Shown: in pieces, positions 1 to 11,030 of the stretch | Layout of the letters: every line of letters starts with the position of its first letter | Position numbering within the stretch: the stretch's first letter is position 1 | Source of the DNA: Cladopsammia gracilis | Taxonomy: Eukaryota > Cnidaria > Anthozoa > Scleractinia > Dendrophylliidae | Assembly: GCA_022457155.1 (NCBI GenBank) | Contig: JAJGOT010000442.1 | Span: 363,501-427,500 of the forward strand | Length of the DNA: 64,000 bases | Direction of reading: 5' to 3' | Position numbers and translations under genes: made by a program | Notes under the pieces: generated by a model | Told to the model about the DNA's origin: nothing | Database searches by the model: none | Seen by the model: only the letters and a program-made list of their open reading frames with translations

Positions 1-449
1 TAAAGTTCAAAATGGCGGCTCCGAACCGTCTGGATAATACTGTTCAACTACTCTAAGAATCAAGGAGTGTGTTCTCTTCTAACCTGCGCACAGACGTGTA
101 ATATTTCCTTTGTGAGCGAGGAAATCGGAGACGGCTGCACACAGGCTAGTTCTCTTCACGCTAGTTTCTATTTATTATAAGCTTTATTTCATTCGCAGAA
201 CCCACGTTTATCTTATTCAGCAGAACGGAAATGTATCCCTGTGGACACCTGGTGCACTTGCAGTCGACACTCCGCGCTCATTTCTACTGCGCATTTTGTT
301 ACGCATGTCACGCAAATGTACTTTAACACATACGTCATTCATTGTAGAGCACGGAAGTTAACAAACATGGCAAATACATGGTCGCTTTGAGAACTTCGCA
401 GCAATTTTACTCTCTTGGAAGCTCGGTGACTCCCATTATAGGCTGCTAA
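1..449. other. Left-edge non-coding sequence
   Basis: No exon of the neighbouring EGF/FN2 gene or of any other recognisable family is visible on either strand. Part of it (about 85-155) looks like a dispersed repeat rich in CpG, similar in style to a stretch near 32310-32340. Confidence 0.4.
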
Positions 450-453
450 GAAA

Positions 454-722
454 AACTATTTTACCTCTCAATTCAATTTAAATAAAAACTGTTTAAAGGC
501 AACTTGGAACTTAATAGGCACGATAATAAATAGGAAAAAGAAAACCTCACCCCCTATAACCAACCTTTTTCGTAACAATAAATGTTATACAAATAAGAAA
601 GACATCTGTGAACAACTAAATTCATATTTCGTTAATATTGGCCCAAAACTTGCTGCGCAAATACCAACGCCTGATGCACAATTGGCCTCTCTCTGCGTCG
701 ACACAAAACAAATTCTAAATTG
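454..722 (+). mobile_element. Non-LTR retrotransposon (LINE) ORF2 fragment
   Basis: One frame (codons in phase with 493-495) stays open to a stop at 720-722. It reads like the linker between the endonuclease and reverse transcriptase of Jockey/CR1-type LINEs: LKATWNLI, then NRKKKTSPPITNLF, then NKKDICEQLNSYFVNIGPK. No endonuclease or polymerase motifs flank it, so it is a short dead remnant. The assignment rests on recognising the linker; a translated search against RepBase would settle the clade. Confidence 0.75.
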
Positions 723-1400
<678 letters not shown>

Positions 1401-1507
1401 CAAACAATGCGTTTTTGTGTCACGCTATGACAAAATTTGGTTTGTTTGAACAAATGGCAGCAGTGCATTTTGATTTCATAGAAATATCCACGTAAACAAA
1501 GCCTAAA

Positions 1508-4500
1508 TAATTTTTCAAACCGTAATCCCTCTCACAAGTTCATTTCCATTTCATATAGAATGGAGAAAACGTGCTTTCAGAGGAGCTTTTTACTTCACAT
1601 TTCCTTTAATCAATGTTTTCGATTTTTTTCTCCATGGCTGATTATCTCTCGATGCTATACTTACAAAGAAACTTTCTAAAGCTTGCAATAAATTATCATC
1701 ACAATATATATTTACCACAGTTAGCCCATTGTCCTTTGTAAACAGCATCAAATGAACACCATAGTTGGTACCAGTCGACTTTGGTACAAGAGTCGTACGA
1801 CACCCCTCCATACTTGAACGGAAAAACACAACAGCGCCCTTGTGCGTCATCTGTCTTTTTTCCAGGTGGACATGGAAGCTCTGTTTAAGAAAATATTGAA
1901 ATACGTTTTCTTTTTCGTTTTCAAATTGAATAATGATTATATAAAAATTGCAGAGGTATCGAATTCAATACAGGATGGCTTACTTTTCTCGCACGTTGGT
2001 CCTTCAAACTCCTCAGTACAGGTACACGAGAATGAATCGGGACCAGTAACAGTGCAGGATCCGCCATTCTTACACGGCCCTGATTTGCATGGGCTCACTG
2101 AGAAAAAAGAAAATATATAAACATATTTTTCCGTTTATGTAAAACTTTGCAATTATCAATAAACGTTGATTTGTGTGTACCTTTTTCACAACTGTCTCCA
2201 TAAAATCCCTCGGCACATTGACAACTGTAGCTATCCTTTCCAGTTACTGTGCAGGATCCACCATTCTTACAAGGATTGTTTGTACACGGATTCACTATCA
2301 CATAAAAACAAGCATGGTATTAAGGTACATATGTTTTCCTTGACTGAAAATTATTTTAGTTTTATTTTCCGCTTTGTTGGCAGTATTTTTATGTTGACAG
2401 TATGTATGATTAACGTAAACTTTTCAAAAAAGATACTTGTGATACAAGTTATTGTTGATAAATCAGCGAAATGACTACTTACTGTTGGCAACGAAAATAA
2501 ACCTCTTAATAGTTAAGATATTGATTAAGCAAAAGAAGACTAAAAAAAAATTATATAAATGCAACTTATCGGGAAACGTTTTGGGCCTGCACAATACACA
2601 TGAATACGCAGCAGATCTGAACAAACATTGACAATTTTAAGATTTTCAAACCGTAATCCCTCTCACAAGTTTATTTCCATTTCGTATAAAATGGAGAAAA
2701 CGTGCTTTCAGAAGAGCTTTTAATTTCATGCACATTTCCTTTAAATTAATGTTTTCGATTTTTTTCTCCATGGCTGATTATCTCTTGGTGCTACTGTACC
2801 TCGCTTACTTATAAAGAAACTTTCTAAAGCTTGCAATAAATTACCATCACAATATATATTTACCACAATTAGCCCATTGTCCATTGTAAACGGCATCAAA
2901 TGAGCACCATAGCCTGTTCCCATTGTCGACTGTGGTGCAAGAGTCGTAGGACACCCCTCTATACGTGAACGGAAATACACAACAGCGCCCTTGTGCGTCA
3001 TCTGTCTTTTTTCCAGGTGGACATGGAAGCTCTGTTTAAGAATTCGAACATATTGAAATACGTTTTTTTTTTTGTTTTCAACTGAATTGAATAATGATTA
3101 TATAAAAATTGCAGAGGTATCGTATTCAATAAAGGATGGCTTACTTTTCTCGCACGTTGGTCCTTCAAACTCCTCGGTACAGGTGCACGAGAATGAATCA
3201 CGACCAGTTACATTGCAGGATCCGCCATTCTTACACGGACCTGATTTGCATGGGCTCACTGAAAAAGAAGAAAATATATAAACATATTTTTCCGTTTATG
3301 TAAAACTTTGCAATTATCAATAAACGTTGATTTGTGTGTACCTTTTTCACAACTGTCTCCATAAAATCCCTTGACACAATGACAACTGTAGGTATCCTCT
3401 CCAGTTACTGTGCAGGATCCTCCATTCTTACAAGGATTGTTTGTACACGGATTCACTATCACATAAAACAAGCATGGTATTAAGGTACATATGTTTTCCT
3501 TGACTGAAAATTATTTTAGTTTTATTTTCCGCTTTGTTGGCAGTATTTTTTTGTTGACAGTATGCATGATTAACATAAACTTAAAAAAGGATACTTGTGA
3601 TACAAGTTATTGTTGATAAATCAGCGAAATGACTACTTACTGTTGGCAACGAAAATAAACCTCTTAATAGTTAAGATATTGATTAAGCAAAAGAAGACTA
3701 AAAAAAAATTATATAAATGCAACTTATCGGGAAACGTTTTGGGCCTGCACAATACACATGAATACGCAGCAGATCTGAACAAACATTGACAATTTTAAGA
3801 TTTTCAAACTGTAATCCCTCTCACAAGTTTATTTCCATTTCGTATAGAATGGAGAAAACGTGCTTTCAGAAGAGCTTTTTACTTCATGCACATTTCCTTT
3901 AAATTAATGTTTTCGATTTTTTTTCTCCATGGCTGATTATCTCTTGGTGCTACTGTACCTCGCTTACTTATAACGACACTTTCTAAAGCTTGCAATAAAT
4001 TACCATCACAATATATATTTACCACAGTTAGCCCATTGTCCTTTGTAAACAGCATCAAATGAACACCATAGTTGGCTCCAGTCGACTTTGGTACAAGAGT
4101 CGTACGACACCCCTCCATACGTGAACGGAAAAACACAACAGCGCCCCACTTGATTTGTCTTTTTTCCAGGTGGACACTCTATTTAAGTAAGTATTGAAAT
4201 ACGTTAATTCTTTTTTTCGTTTTCAACTTGAATAATGATCATATAAAAAGTGCTACAACTGTAGGTATCCTCTCCAGTTACTGTGCAGGATCCTATCTTG
4301 TTACAAGGATTGTTTGTACACACATTCACTATCACATAAAAACCGGCGATGGTATTAAGGTACATATATTTTCGTCGAATAAAATTATTTTGGTTTTATT
4401 TTCCGCTTTGTTCGTAGAAGTTTTTTGTTAACAGTATGATTAACATAAACTTCAAAAAAAATACTTGTGATACAAGTTGTTATCGATGAATCAACGAAAT

Positions 4501-5290
4501 AACTTATGGTTGGCAACGAAAATAGACCTCTTAATAGTTAAGATATTGATTAAGCAAAAGAAGACTGGAAAAAATATACAAATGCAACTTATCGAGAAAC
4601 GTTTTGAGCCTGCACAATACACACCTGATGTTTTGAGCAAATATTACCAACTTTAAAATTTACAAAATGTTTTCCCTTACACGTGTCCATTTCCATTTCT
4701 TGTAGAATGGAGGAATCGTGCTTTCATAAGGGCTTTTTACTTCACATTTCCTTTAAATTAATGTTTTCGATTTTTTTTCCATGGCTTATTATCTCTCGGT
4801 GATACTGTACCTTTCATACTTATATAGAAAGTTTCTAAAGCGTGCCGGTAATAAATATAATATTTACCACAAGTAGCCCATTGTCCTTTGTAAACAGCAT
4901 CAAATGAACACCATAACCTGTTCCCATAGTCGACTGTGGTGCAAGAATCGTACGACACCCCCTTATACGTGAACGGAAAAACACAACAGCGCCCCTTTAT
5001 ATTTGTCTTTTTTCCAGGTGGACATGGAAGCTCTGTTTAAGAATTCGAACATATTGAAATACGTTAATTTTTTTTCGTTTTCAAATTGAATAATGCTTAT
5101 ATTAAAATTGCTGAGGTATCGTAGTCAATACAGGGATGGCTTACTTTTCTCGCACGTTGGTCCTCCAAACTCCTCAGTACAGGTGCACGAGAATGAATCA
5201 GGACCAGTAACAGTGCAGGATCCGCCATTCTTACACGGACCTGATTTGCATGGGCTCACTGAAAAAGAAGAGAATATACACCTTATTCAA
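1508..5290 (-). repeat. Tandem array of a ~1.15 kb EGF-EGF-FN2 gene unit
   Basis: FN2 exon starts at 5032, 4178, 3031 and 1880 give spacings of 854, 1147 and 1151 bp. Introns as well as exons match between units: for example the stretches at about 2480-2640 and 3640-3800 are almost identical. The left boundary is near 1508, where unit-like sequence gives way to unrelated DNA. Near-identity of introns points to recent unequal crossing-over or gene conversion. The short third interval reflects an internal deletion of about 295 bp. Confidence 0.88.
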
Positions 5291-8200
5291 TAAAGGTTGC
5301 TTTGGCAGTTGGTCATTGGTAATTGGGATTTGGCGTTTGGCATACGGAACACAATGCAATGCTTCGCTTGAGTGACCGCCAAACAATAGCTTCCCAATGC
5401 CCAATTACCAATGACCAAAGCAACCTTTATTGAATTAGGTATATATATTGAATATTTTTCCGTTTACGTATAATTTTGCAATTATCAATAAACGTCGCAT
5501 AGCTTGTCAGTTCTGGATTATTTCTGAACGGTAACTTTTTCTTTGTAGATTTGAAAAACGGCATATTTCTTTCTGCCTAATTGATTTTCTTCAGACACCT
5601 GAATTAGGTCATTCATTTGGGTTCAGGCTATCTTCACCAAATGTTAATTTATAAAACCATTGTTGAACAGTTATTGTCGTTTGGCGTGGTTTTTGCTCAT
5701 CGATAATCAAATGTCTTGTCTCATGTCATAGCTGGTGACCGTAACACCACGAAATGGTCCTTTTGCCAATCAAAATCTTAATTGACTTTTCCAAAGGGCT
5801 TCGATCTATCACTGCGAAAAGCTAAACGAGAAGAATTGAATAAAACGAAAAAAGAATGATGCCATAAAGAGGTAAAGCTTGCCCTAAAAGTGTACGACAG
5901 CGGAAGGCTCATCGAAATTTCCAGAGAACGATTTAATTCAAGATATGATGATTATTTATTTTCCATGGCGGGGGGATACTTGACAGATGCTCAGGTTAGG
6001 AGGTGCGGCCGGGCCGTTCAAACCCTGACCCTGATCCTGAGCCTGTTTAAGGCATAACTCTCTGATATTCCTTCCATGAATAAAATCACGATACGCATAA
6101 TTAAGCTTTAAAACATAAGGCCATGTAAAATACCCCGCTTAAAAGAAAAACGGTTAAAATCGATGCCCCCCCCCCCCCCCCCCTTATTTTACCTCCGTCT
6201 CCGCAATACCTTGCTCCTTCGGTGCAAGGTAGTCGCAACTTGTAAATATAGAAACCCAGACATCTTCTGATCTCTATTTGCACGCTTTTTGCACAGCATC
6301 TCTGTCCCTCTGAGAAGCACACAAATCCTTTTTCGCTTTTCCCAGGTAACAAAACAGGGTGTGTGTCTTCGAGATACCCTGGGAACTTGGCTCCACAGGA
6401 GGGGCTCGTGACACAGACCTCTTCATTTGCGTCCCTAAAGAAACACGTCCAGTATCAGTTACGTGTATTGGTCCAGTATTGGTCATGTCTATTGGTCCAC
6501 TATTTGTCATGTGTATTGGTCCAGTATTAGTCATGTGTATTGGTCCAGTATTGATTATGTCTATTGGTCCGGTATTGGTCCAGTAATAGTCATGTGTGAG
6601 CTGTTGTAATCAAATATATCGTATTATAATTTTTAATTGAGTGTCGTAAAACCAAAACCGAAGCTACCACTTTGATCAATAACAATCATAGGCAATCCGA
6701 TGAACCAATCAGAACTCGAAGCAAATGCATGTAGCCGGCGCCAAGCGCGGGAAAATGCGTGGGAGCAAGTCACGATTGGTTTTATTTTTACTTCTGATTG
6801 GTTGATAAAGTGGCGCGAGACTTTTTAGCCAATCACAAAGCGTAGCAATGTAAAAGCACTCAATTGAACACCGCCTAAGTAACACTAAATATAAACTCAC
6901 ACGGAAGCTATCTTATCTCCGGCATCGCCCATAAATCGGTACCAGGTCTCTTTCCACTTTTCGTTTCTGTCAGATTTTTCGGTTAACTTGGTGAATTCAA
7001 TTGCTCGATCACGGCTGTCAAGTTTCAGATAATCAGAGCACGGATCATCCACTCCACCTGGAAGGTGAACACACAAGATTACCATTACAGCTTCTTTAAA
7101 TTTCTTCTTTTAACTTTGAGGTGTTCGGTTGCAATTGGAACGAAAGTTCTGTTCCTTACTCCTGCCACCCTTTAATTTAGTTTCCATTTGTTATTGTATA
7201 TATTATGTTAGTTGCTTGTAAATGTTTTAATGTGGCGAATTCGTTAAACTTAAACTTAAACACTTTCACCCATTTTTTGAGTCTGTCAACGAAATCCTAT
7301 ATGGTGTGAACATTCAAATGAAACCTCTTCAGCATTACTTTTGAATGGTACCATTTGTTTTTCAATATTTTACAAAATGAAATTTGGGTTTTTCCTTGAT
7401 TTTTGGCACTCTTGGGAGTTAAAGGGTTAAGGTGTTTCGATACAGTTTTCTGGAGACCGTACCTACATTTTTCAATCGGCTTTTAAGCGGTCTTTTCCAA
7501 GTCAGATCAACGTGAAATTTTCTCTACTAACTGGTTTTGAATTGAAGTTTGGCTAAATATATATTCTGGTAAAATCGTTATTACCATGACGACGATAAAC
7601 AAGAAACTTCGAAATCAGTAAAGGTGAAATTTACATATGGTATATTTACATTTACATTTACCAAAATGATAGAAGTCCCTCTCTTCGAGGCTTATGTGCT
7701 CTGGTCGCGGTCAAGTTCTTAATGCGTCAGCTGACAAACCCCACTCTTAAAAGAGTTAATATTAGGAGCCGTAGCCAACATGGCAGGCAAATTGTTCCAT
7801 TGTTTTATAGTTCTAGATAGGAAGCTGTACTGAAGGTAATATACATTCTGCAAGAATAAAAAAAAATTCTGTATGTTTGATTTCAAATAAATCGCAATAA
7901 CACTTCAAATCTTACTATTTGTATACTGGTATTAAATTAATCGAGAGATAAACACTGGTTTTGTGAAATAACTTAAAGATAGGGTCAAAAAGTAGCTTGA
8001 TGTTATGTTTGTACACCTTCAAAGTTTAGTTTAGTTTAGTTAACAACGCTTCGTGTGCAATTTTTGCGTATTTTTCGATTTTAATCGCTTTTGCAAAAAT
8101 CTTAGGAACGGCTCGATGGATTTTTTAATTTAATACCAGTATACAAATAGTAAGATTTGAAATGTTATCGCGATTTATTTGAAATCAAACATACAGAATT

Positions 8201-8668
8201 TTTTTATTCTTGCAGAATGTATATGCATATACCATATTTTCAGATGTCTATGTGGGATTTTCAATGCGAAATCTTAAACGCGCAAAATTTCACTTTTACT
8301 GATTTCGAAGTTTCTTGTTTATCGTCGTCATGGTAATATCGATTTTCCCAAAATATATATTTAGCCAAACTTCAATTCAAAACCAGTTAGTAGTGAAAAT
8401 TTCACGTTGATCTGACTTGGAAAAGACCGCTTAAAAGCCGATTGAAAAATGTAGGTATGGTCTCCAGAAAACTGTATCGAAACACCTTAATCCACACTTT
8501 GGTTTTATTTCTCTCGTACTAGCCTTGCATTTTGAATTGTTTGTCTTAACTCAGGAATACTTTTAAATGTTCAGTCGAAAATCTATTGGTACTTGTCAAT
8601 CACTCACGTGCTTTTTCCACCTCACATAAACATATCATCAACAAAAGCAACACAGCTATAGTGCTCAT
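1716..8668 (-). CDS. Secreted D8C-EGF-FN2 multidomain protein (3' end not identified)
   Basis: Minus-strand gene. Exons in transcript order: 8608-8668 signal peptide; 6901-7057 and 6193-6434 D8C domain; 5145-5258 EGF; 4868-5032 FN2; about 4253-4328 broken EGF; 4023-4178 FN2; 3342-3455 EGF; 3145-3258 EGF; 2864-3031 FN2; 2181-2294 EGF; 1984-2097 EGF; 1716-1880 FN2. Every EGF and FN2 exon starts and ends in phase 1, so any may be skipped or duplicated without a frameshift. EGF modules have six cysteines and the CKNGGSC motif, which fits the O-fucosylation consensus C-X4-S/T-C. FN2 modules show CCVFPFTY...C...WC and ..W.NCG. The family role is extracellular adhesion or matrix; D8C is known from uromodulin, GP2 and OIT3. 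Signal peptide and absence of membrane segments suggest secretion. The last exon and stop were not found, so the gene either runs off the left edge or has lost its end. Confidence 0.8.
4253..4328 (-). pseudogene. Truncated EGF exon
   Basis: A normal acceptor (TAG at 4329-4331) opens VNVCTNNPCNKIGSCTVTG and EDTYSC, but then the sequence jumps to what in other units is the intron ahead of the FN2 exon. The last EGF cysteines, the donor and the whole second EGF exon of this unit are missing. Since the surrounding exons are phase 1-1, skipping this remnant would keep the frame. It could alternatively be an assembly collapse. Confidence 0.75.
5280..5440. repeat. Fold-back element (MITE-like)
   Basis: Arms of about 45 bp: the left arm starts ACCTTATTCAATAAAGG and the right arm is its inverse, ending CCTTTATTGAATTAGGT. 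The inner parts (GGTCATTGGTAATTGGG) also match in inverse. It lies about 20 bp upstream of the first EGF exon acceptor, in intron 3. Confidence 0.8.
6166..6183. repeat. Homopolymer C18 (G18 on the coding strand)
   Basis: Eighteen consecutive C on the plus strand, nine bases into the intron after the D8C exon 3 donor on the minus strand. Length may be inexact in the assembly. Confidence 0.9.
6193..7057 (-). CDS. D8C (uromodulin/OIT3-type cysteine-rich) domain, exons 2-3
   Basis: Exon 2 (6901-7057) encodes DPCSDYLKLDSRDRAI and WYRFMGDAGDKIAS; exon 3 (6193-6434) encodes VCVTSPSCGAKFPGYL, VCFSEGQRCC and CLGFYIYKLRLPC...RYCGDG. This is the order and cysteine pattern of the D8C domain found between EGF and ZP domains in uromodulin-type proteins. 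Acceptor and donor phases (1, then 2, then 1) fit both neighbours. Exon 3's donor is followed nine bases later by an 18-base G run. Overlapping minus-strand frames with M..NTGPI repeats are a minisatellite artefact. Confidence 0.82.
6449..6590 (+). repeat. 24-bp minisatellite
   Basis: About five or six copies of TATTGGTCCAGTATTGGTCA plus four bases, with variants. It lies in intron 2, immediately upstream (in transcription) of D8C exon 3, and because 24 is a multiple of three it keeps frames open on both strands. Confidence 0.85.
6628..6872. mobile_element. MITE, 'ATTGAGTGTCGTAAAACC' family
   Basis: Starts TTAATTGAGTGTCGTAAAAC and ends with the inverse motif CACTCAATTGAA. The interior holds AACCAATCAGAACTCG, GCGCGGGAAAA and CTTCTGATTGGTTGA. 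At least four more copies lie at 18664-18850, 32726-32976, 38527-38762 and 39352-39624. It sits in intron 2 of the EGF/FN2 gene. Confidence 0.75.
7265..7430. mobile_element. TTAACCC-ended MITE, 3' part
   Basis: Carries the family core (GAGTCTGT..., GAAATCCTAT, CATTCAAATGAAACCTCT, ATGGTACCATTTGTT) and the right terminus CTTGGGAGTTAAAGGGTTAA. A left terminus TTAACCCTTTCACTCCCA occurs in the copy at 38027. The TTAA at 7427-7430 is also the target site of the next element. Confidence 0.7.
7427..8490. mobile_element. TTAA-flanked palindromic transposon, ~1.06 kb
   Basis: Body 7431-8486 begins GGTGTTTCGATACAG and ends in the exact inverse. Outer arms of about 200 bp match, and inner blocks (about 7835-7945 and 8125-8230) are also inverted copies. 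It is flanked by TTAA on both sides (7427-7430, 8487-8490), the target site of piggyBac elements. The left arm carries an extra segment near 7640-7830. No transposase frame is visible, so it is non-autonomous. It lies in intron 1 of the EGF/FN2 gene. Confidence 0.8.
8608..8668 (-). CDS. Exon 1, signal peptide
   Basis: ATG at 8666-8668 opens MSTIAVLLLLMICLCEVEKA, a classic signal peptide with a seven-residue hydrophobic core start, followed by a GTGAGT donor at 8607. The exon ends in phase 1 and joins the D8C exon at 7057 in frame. No TATA box is obvious upstream; a (GAT)n microsatellite lies about 90 bp upstream of the ATG. Confidence 0.8.
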
Positions 8669-8756
8669 TTTGACCTAAAATTAAAAAGCAAAATATCAAC
8701 TGTGTGAGTAATGTTACTGATTACCTACTCGTAGTTGACGGCCTGGTTATGGTTAA

Positions 8757-8789
8757 GATGATGGTGTTGATGATGATGATGATGATGAC

Positions 8790-8834
<45 letters not shown>
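8757..8834 (+). repeat. (GAT)n microsatellite
   Basis: Nearly perfect GAT/TGA run with one interruption, just upstream of the signal-peptide exon of the EGF/FN2 gene. Confidence 0.95.
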
Positions 8835-9875
8835 AAGTTTAAGGTAAAAACGTTTTACAGTAGTCAAAAAAGCTTATCCTTATACGACGGTCAAATGTTA
8901 ATGTAGAAAGGCTCCCCAAGAAAGCCGAATCGACGCTCTCGCAGGCAGCCATGTGGTTATAATTAACTATCCCCCAAGGGATGTTTTGTCTGACTGTTTT
9001 CCGCTGATGCAAAACAGGCAAACAAGTCAATGGATGAACAATTTTGAGATTACCATTGTTTTTCGTTTAATGATGAGTTTTTCATGAAGGAAAATTCCCG
9101 TTTGCACTTTCTAACCAGTCTGAACAAGAATACGGTGGTAAGAAAACGTTCATTTTTTCCTGACCATTGGTCTGGGGAACGCGAACTCTGGAAAAGGATG
9201 AATTTGCATGCTTCCCGTGATTTTGTCCCTACCGAGAATGTCGGGCTGAAGGCGGTCCTCGATGGACGTAAACGGTAGTTTTTAATCAGCTTTTTTTGCT
9301 ACTTCTTGCTACTACTTGATGTTTGATTGTAGCATTGAAAATTGTTTCAAAATGATATGGATTATTGTAATACATCGCTAAATGTCATGAAACGTGAAAA
9401 ATCGAACTTAAACAGCAGAGCACTGGAAATGACATCGCAGACCTGTCATGAACATTGGGTCAGCGATCATTCCGTTATCACTTGAAAAGCAGTTAGTGGA
9501 AATAGTCATCTAGAAATAGTCATCTGCATCTAGAAACACGTTGAAACGGATGCAGTTACGATAATGGCCTGCTTAAAATTCATTAGTGTGTTGTGTTTCG
9601 CTCTGTTAGTCTTCCGAATAAAGAAGAATTAAAGTCATATTCACTTCTTAATAGTCACGTTTTAATTACTTTCTGGAGGAAATGGGCCCTATTTTTAGAT
9701 GCAGTGACGGTAAAGTCCTACTTAAAATTCATTGAACTTAAAATTCATTGTTCTGTTAGTCTTCCGAATAAAGAAGAAGTGAAGTGATATTCACTTCTAG
9801 ATCAAAACTCAAGGCCCCCGACTTCTCATATCCCCTTATAACAGTTAAATAACCAGTTGAGTTCTTAAATCGTTA
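8835..9875. other. Intergenic; short direct duplication at 9596-9797
   Basis: No supported gene. Two copies of a ~55 bp block (CTGTTAGTCTTCCGAATAAA ... TATTCACTTCT) lie at about 9602-9658 and 9751-9797. Other open frames are short and lack family resemblance. Confidence 0.5.
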
Positions 9876-10433
9876 AGGCGGTGTCACACAGTCGAGACCT
9901 AAACTCACGATCAGCTCACGACCTTCACGATCTAAATTTGTAAAATATCGCGAAAAGAACGTAGGAAATGTGGCGTCAAAATATAAAAATACCACAAGGT
10001 GAAGTCCAACTCACGTTTGTCAAGAGCTATACACGAGTTACAAACGAGCTATACAGAGCAATCCACGTTCATTCGCGTCCTACTTGCGATCTGTTGGCGA
10101 CCTATCAGTGGGACTGGCGATCAATTAGAGCGGCTCACGAGCGGCTCCCGAGCGTCAAGAGCATTTAAGAGCAGTTGACGACGGTTTGGCGTCCGCTACC
10201 CGACGAAGATAGATCGGCTGACTCTCACGATTGTTTTGAGCATGGTCAAAATGTTCGTGAGAGTTTGCCGACTTATCACGTCCTTCAAGACACACTGAAG
10301 ACCACTTAAGTCCTATATCAGAGCCCGTCAAGTGCTCTAAGACCTCTCGCGAGGGACTCATGATTTTTGTCACTTTTCGCATCGTCAGGTAATCGTGAAG
10401 CAAAATCGCGACTGTGTGACACCCGCATTACTG
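9876..10433. mobile_element. MITE with GTGTCACACAGTCG termini
   Basis: Left end GGCGGTGTCACACAGTCG and right end CGACTGTGTGACACCCGC form terminal inverted repeats about 560 bp apart. The interior is rich in CACGA/TCACG motifs. No coding capacity. Flanking TTA on each side may be the target duplication. Confidence 0.75.
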
Positions 10434-10671
10434 CGGGTTATTTAAATGCTGGGAAATCTTCCATCACATAGCTTGTTTTTCAAACGCTTGTGATGGCTAG
10501 AAAATGAGTTGCCCATGTCAATGTTTTTCAAGATAAGGCGCGTGCAAAACTTCTCTGATTTTGAAAAATCAGTCCTAAGTTCTTTTCTTGACGCATGCTG
10601 CTGATACATGACGTGGCATGGTATGAATTGCGTGCTCAGTAAGGATGCGCACAAAGACAATTAGCGCAATT

Positions 10672-11030
10672 GACAAATAATAATAATAATAATTTAAAAA
10701 AAAAATAGAACAAGATGTTTATTAACAATTAAAATAACTACTTACAATACATTAAAATTCTAATACTATAAGATATGTACATTTGAAATGGTATAATAAA
10801 AAACTCCTCAACATTAATTATAATAATAATTTTAACAACCAAAGCAATACTTTATTAACAAATTTCTTAAAAATCGATTAAGCCTTAACATCAATTTTAT
10901 GTACACTTGCAGGAAAAAGCTATAAAAGTTCATTTATATAATAATATAATAATAATAATAATAACAATAATAATAATAATAATAATAACAACAACAACAA
11001 CAAAAACTAATAATAACAATAATAATAATA
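10672..11030. repeat. AT-rich (TAA)n/(CAA)n low-complexity tract
   Basis: Runs of TAA and CAA, densest at about 10677-10690 and 10943-11030, in strongly AT-rich DNA without exon-like frames. Confidence 0.85.
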
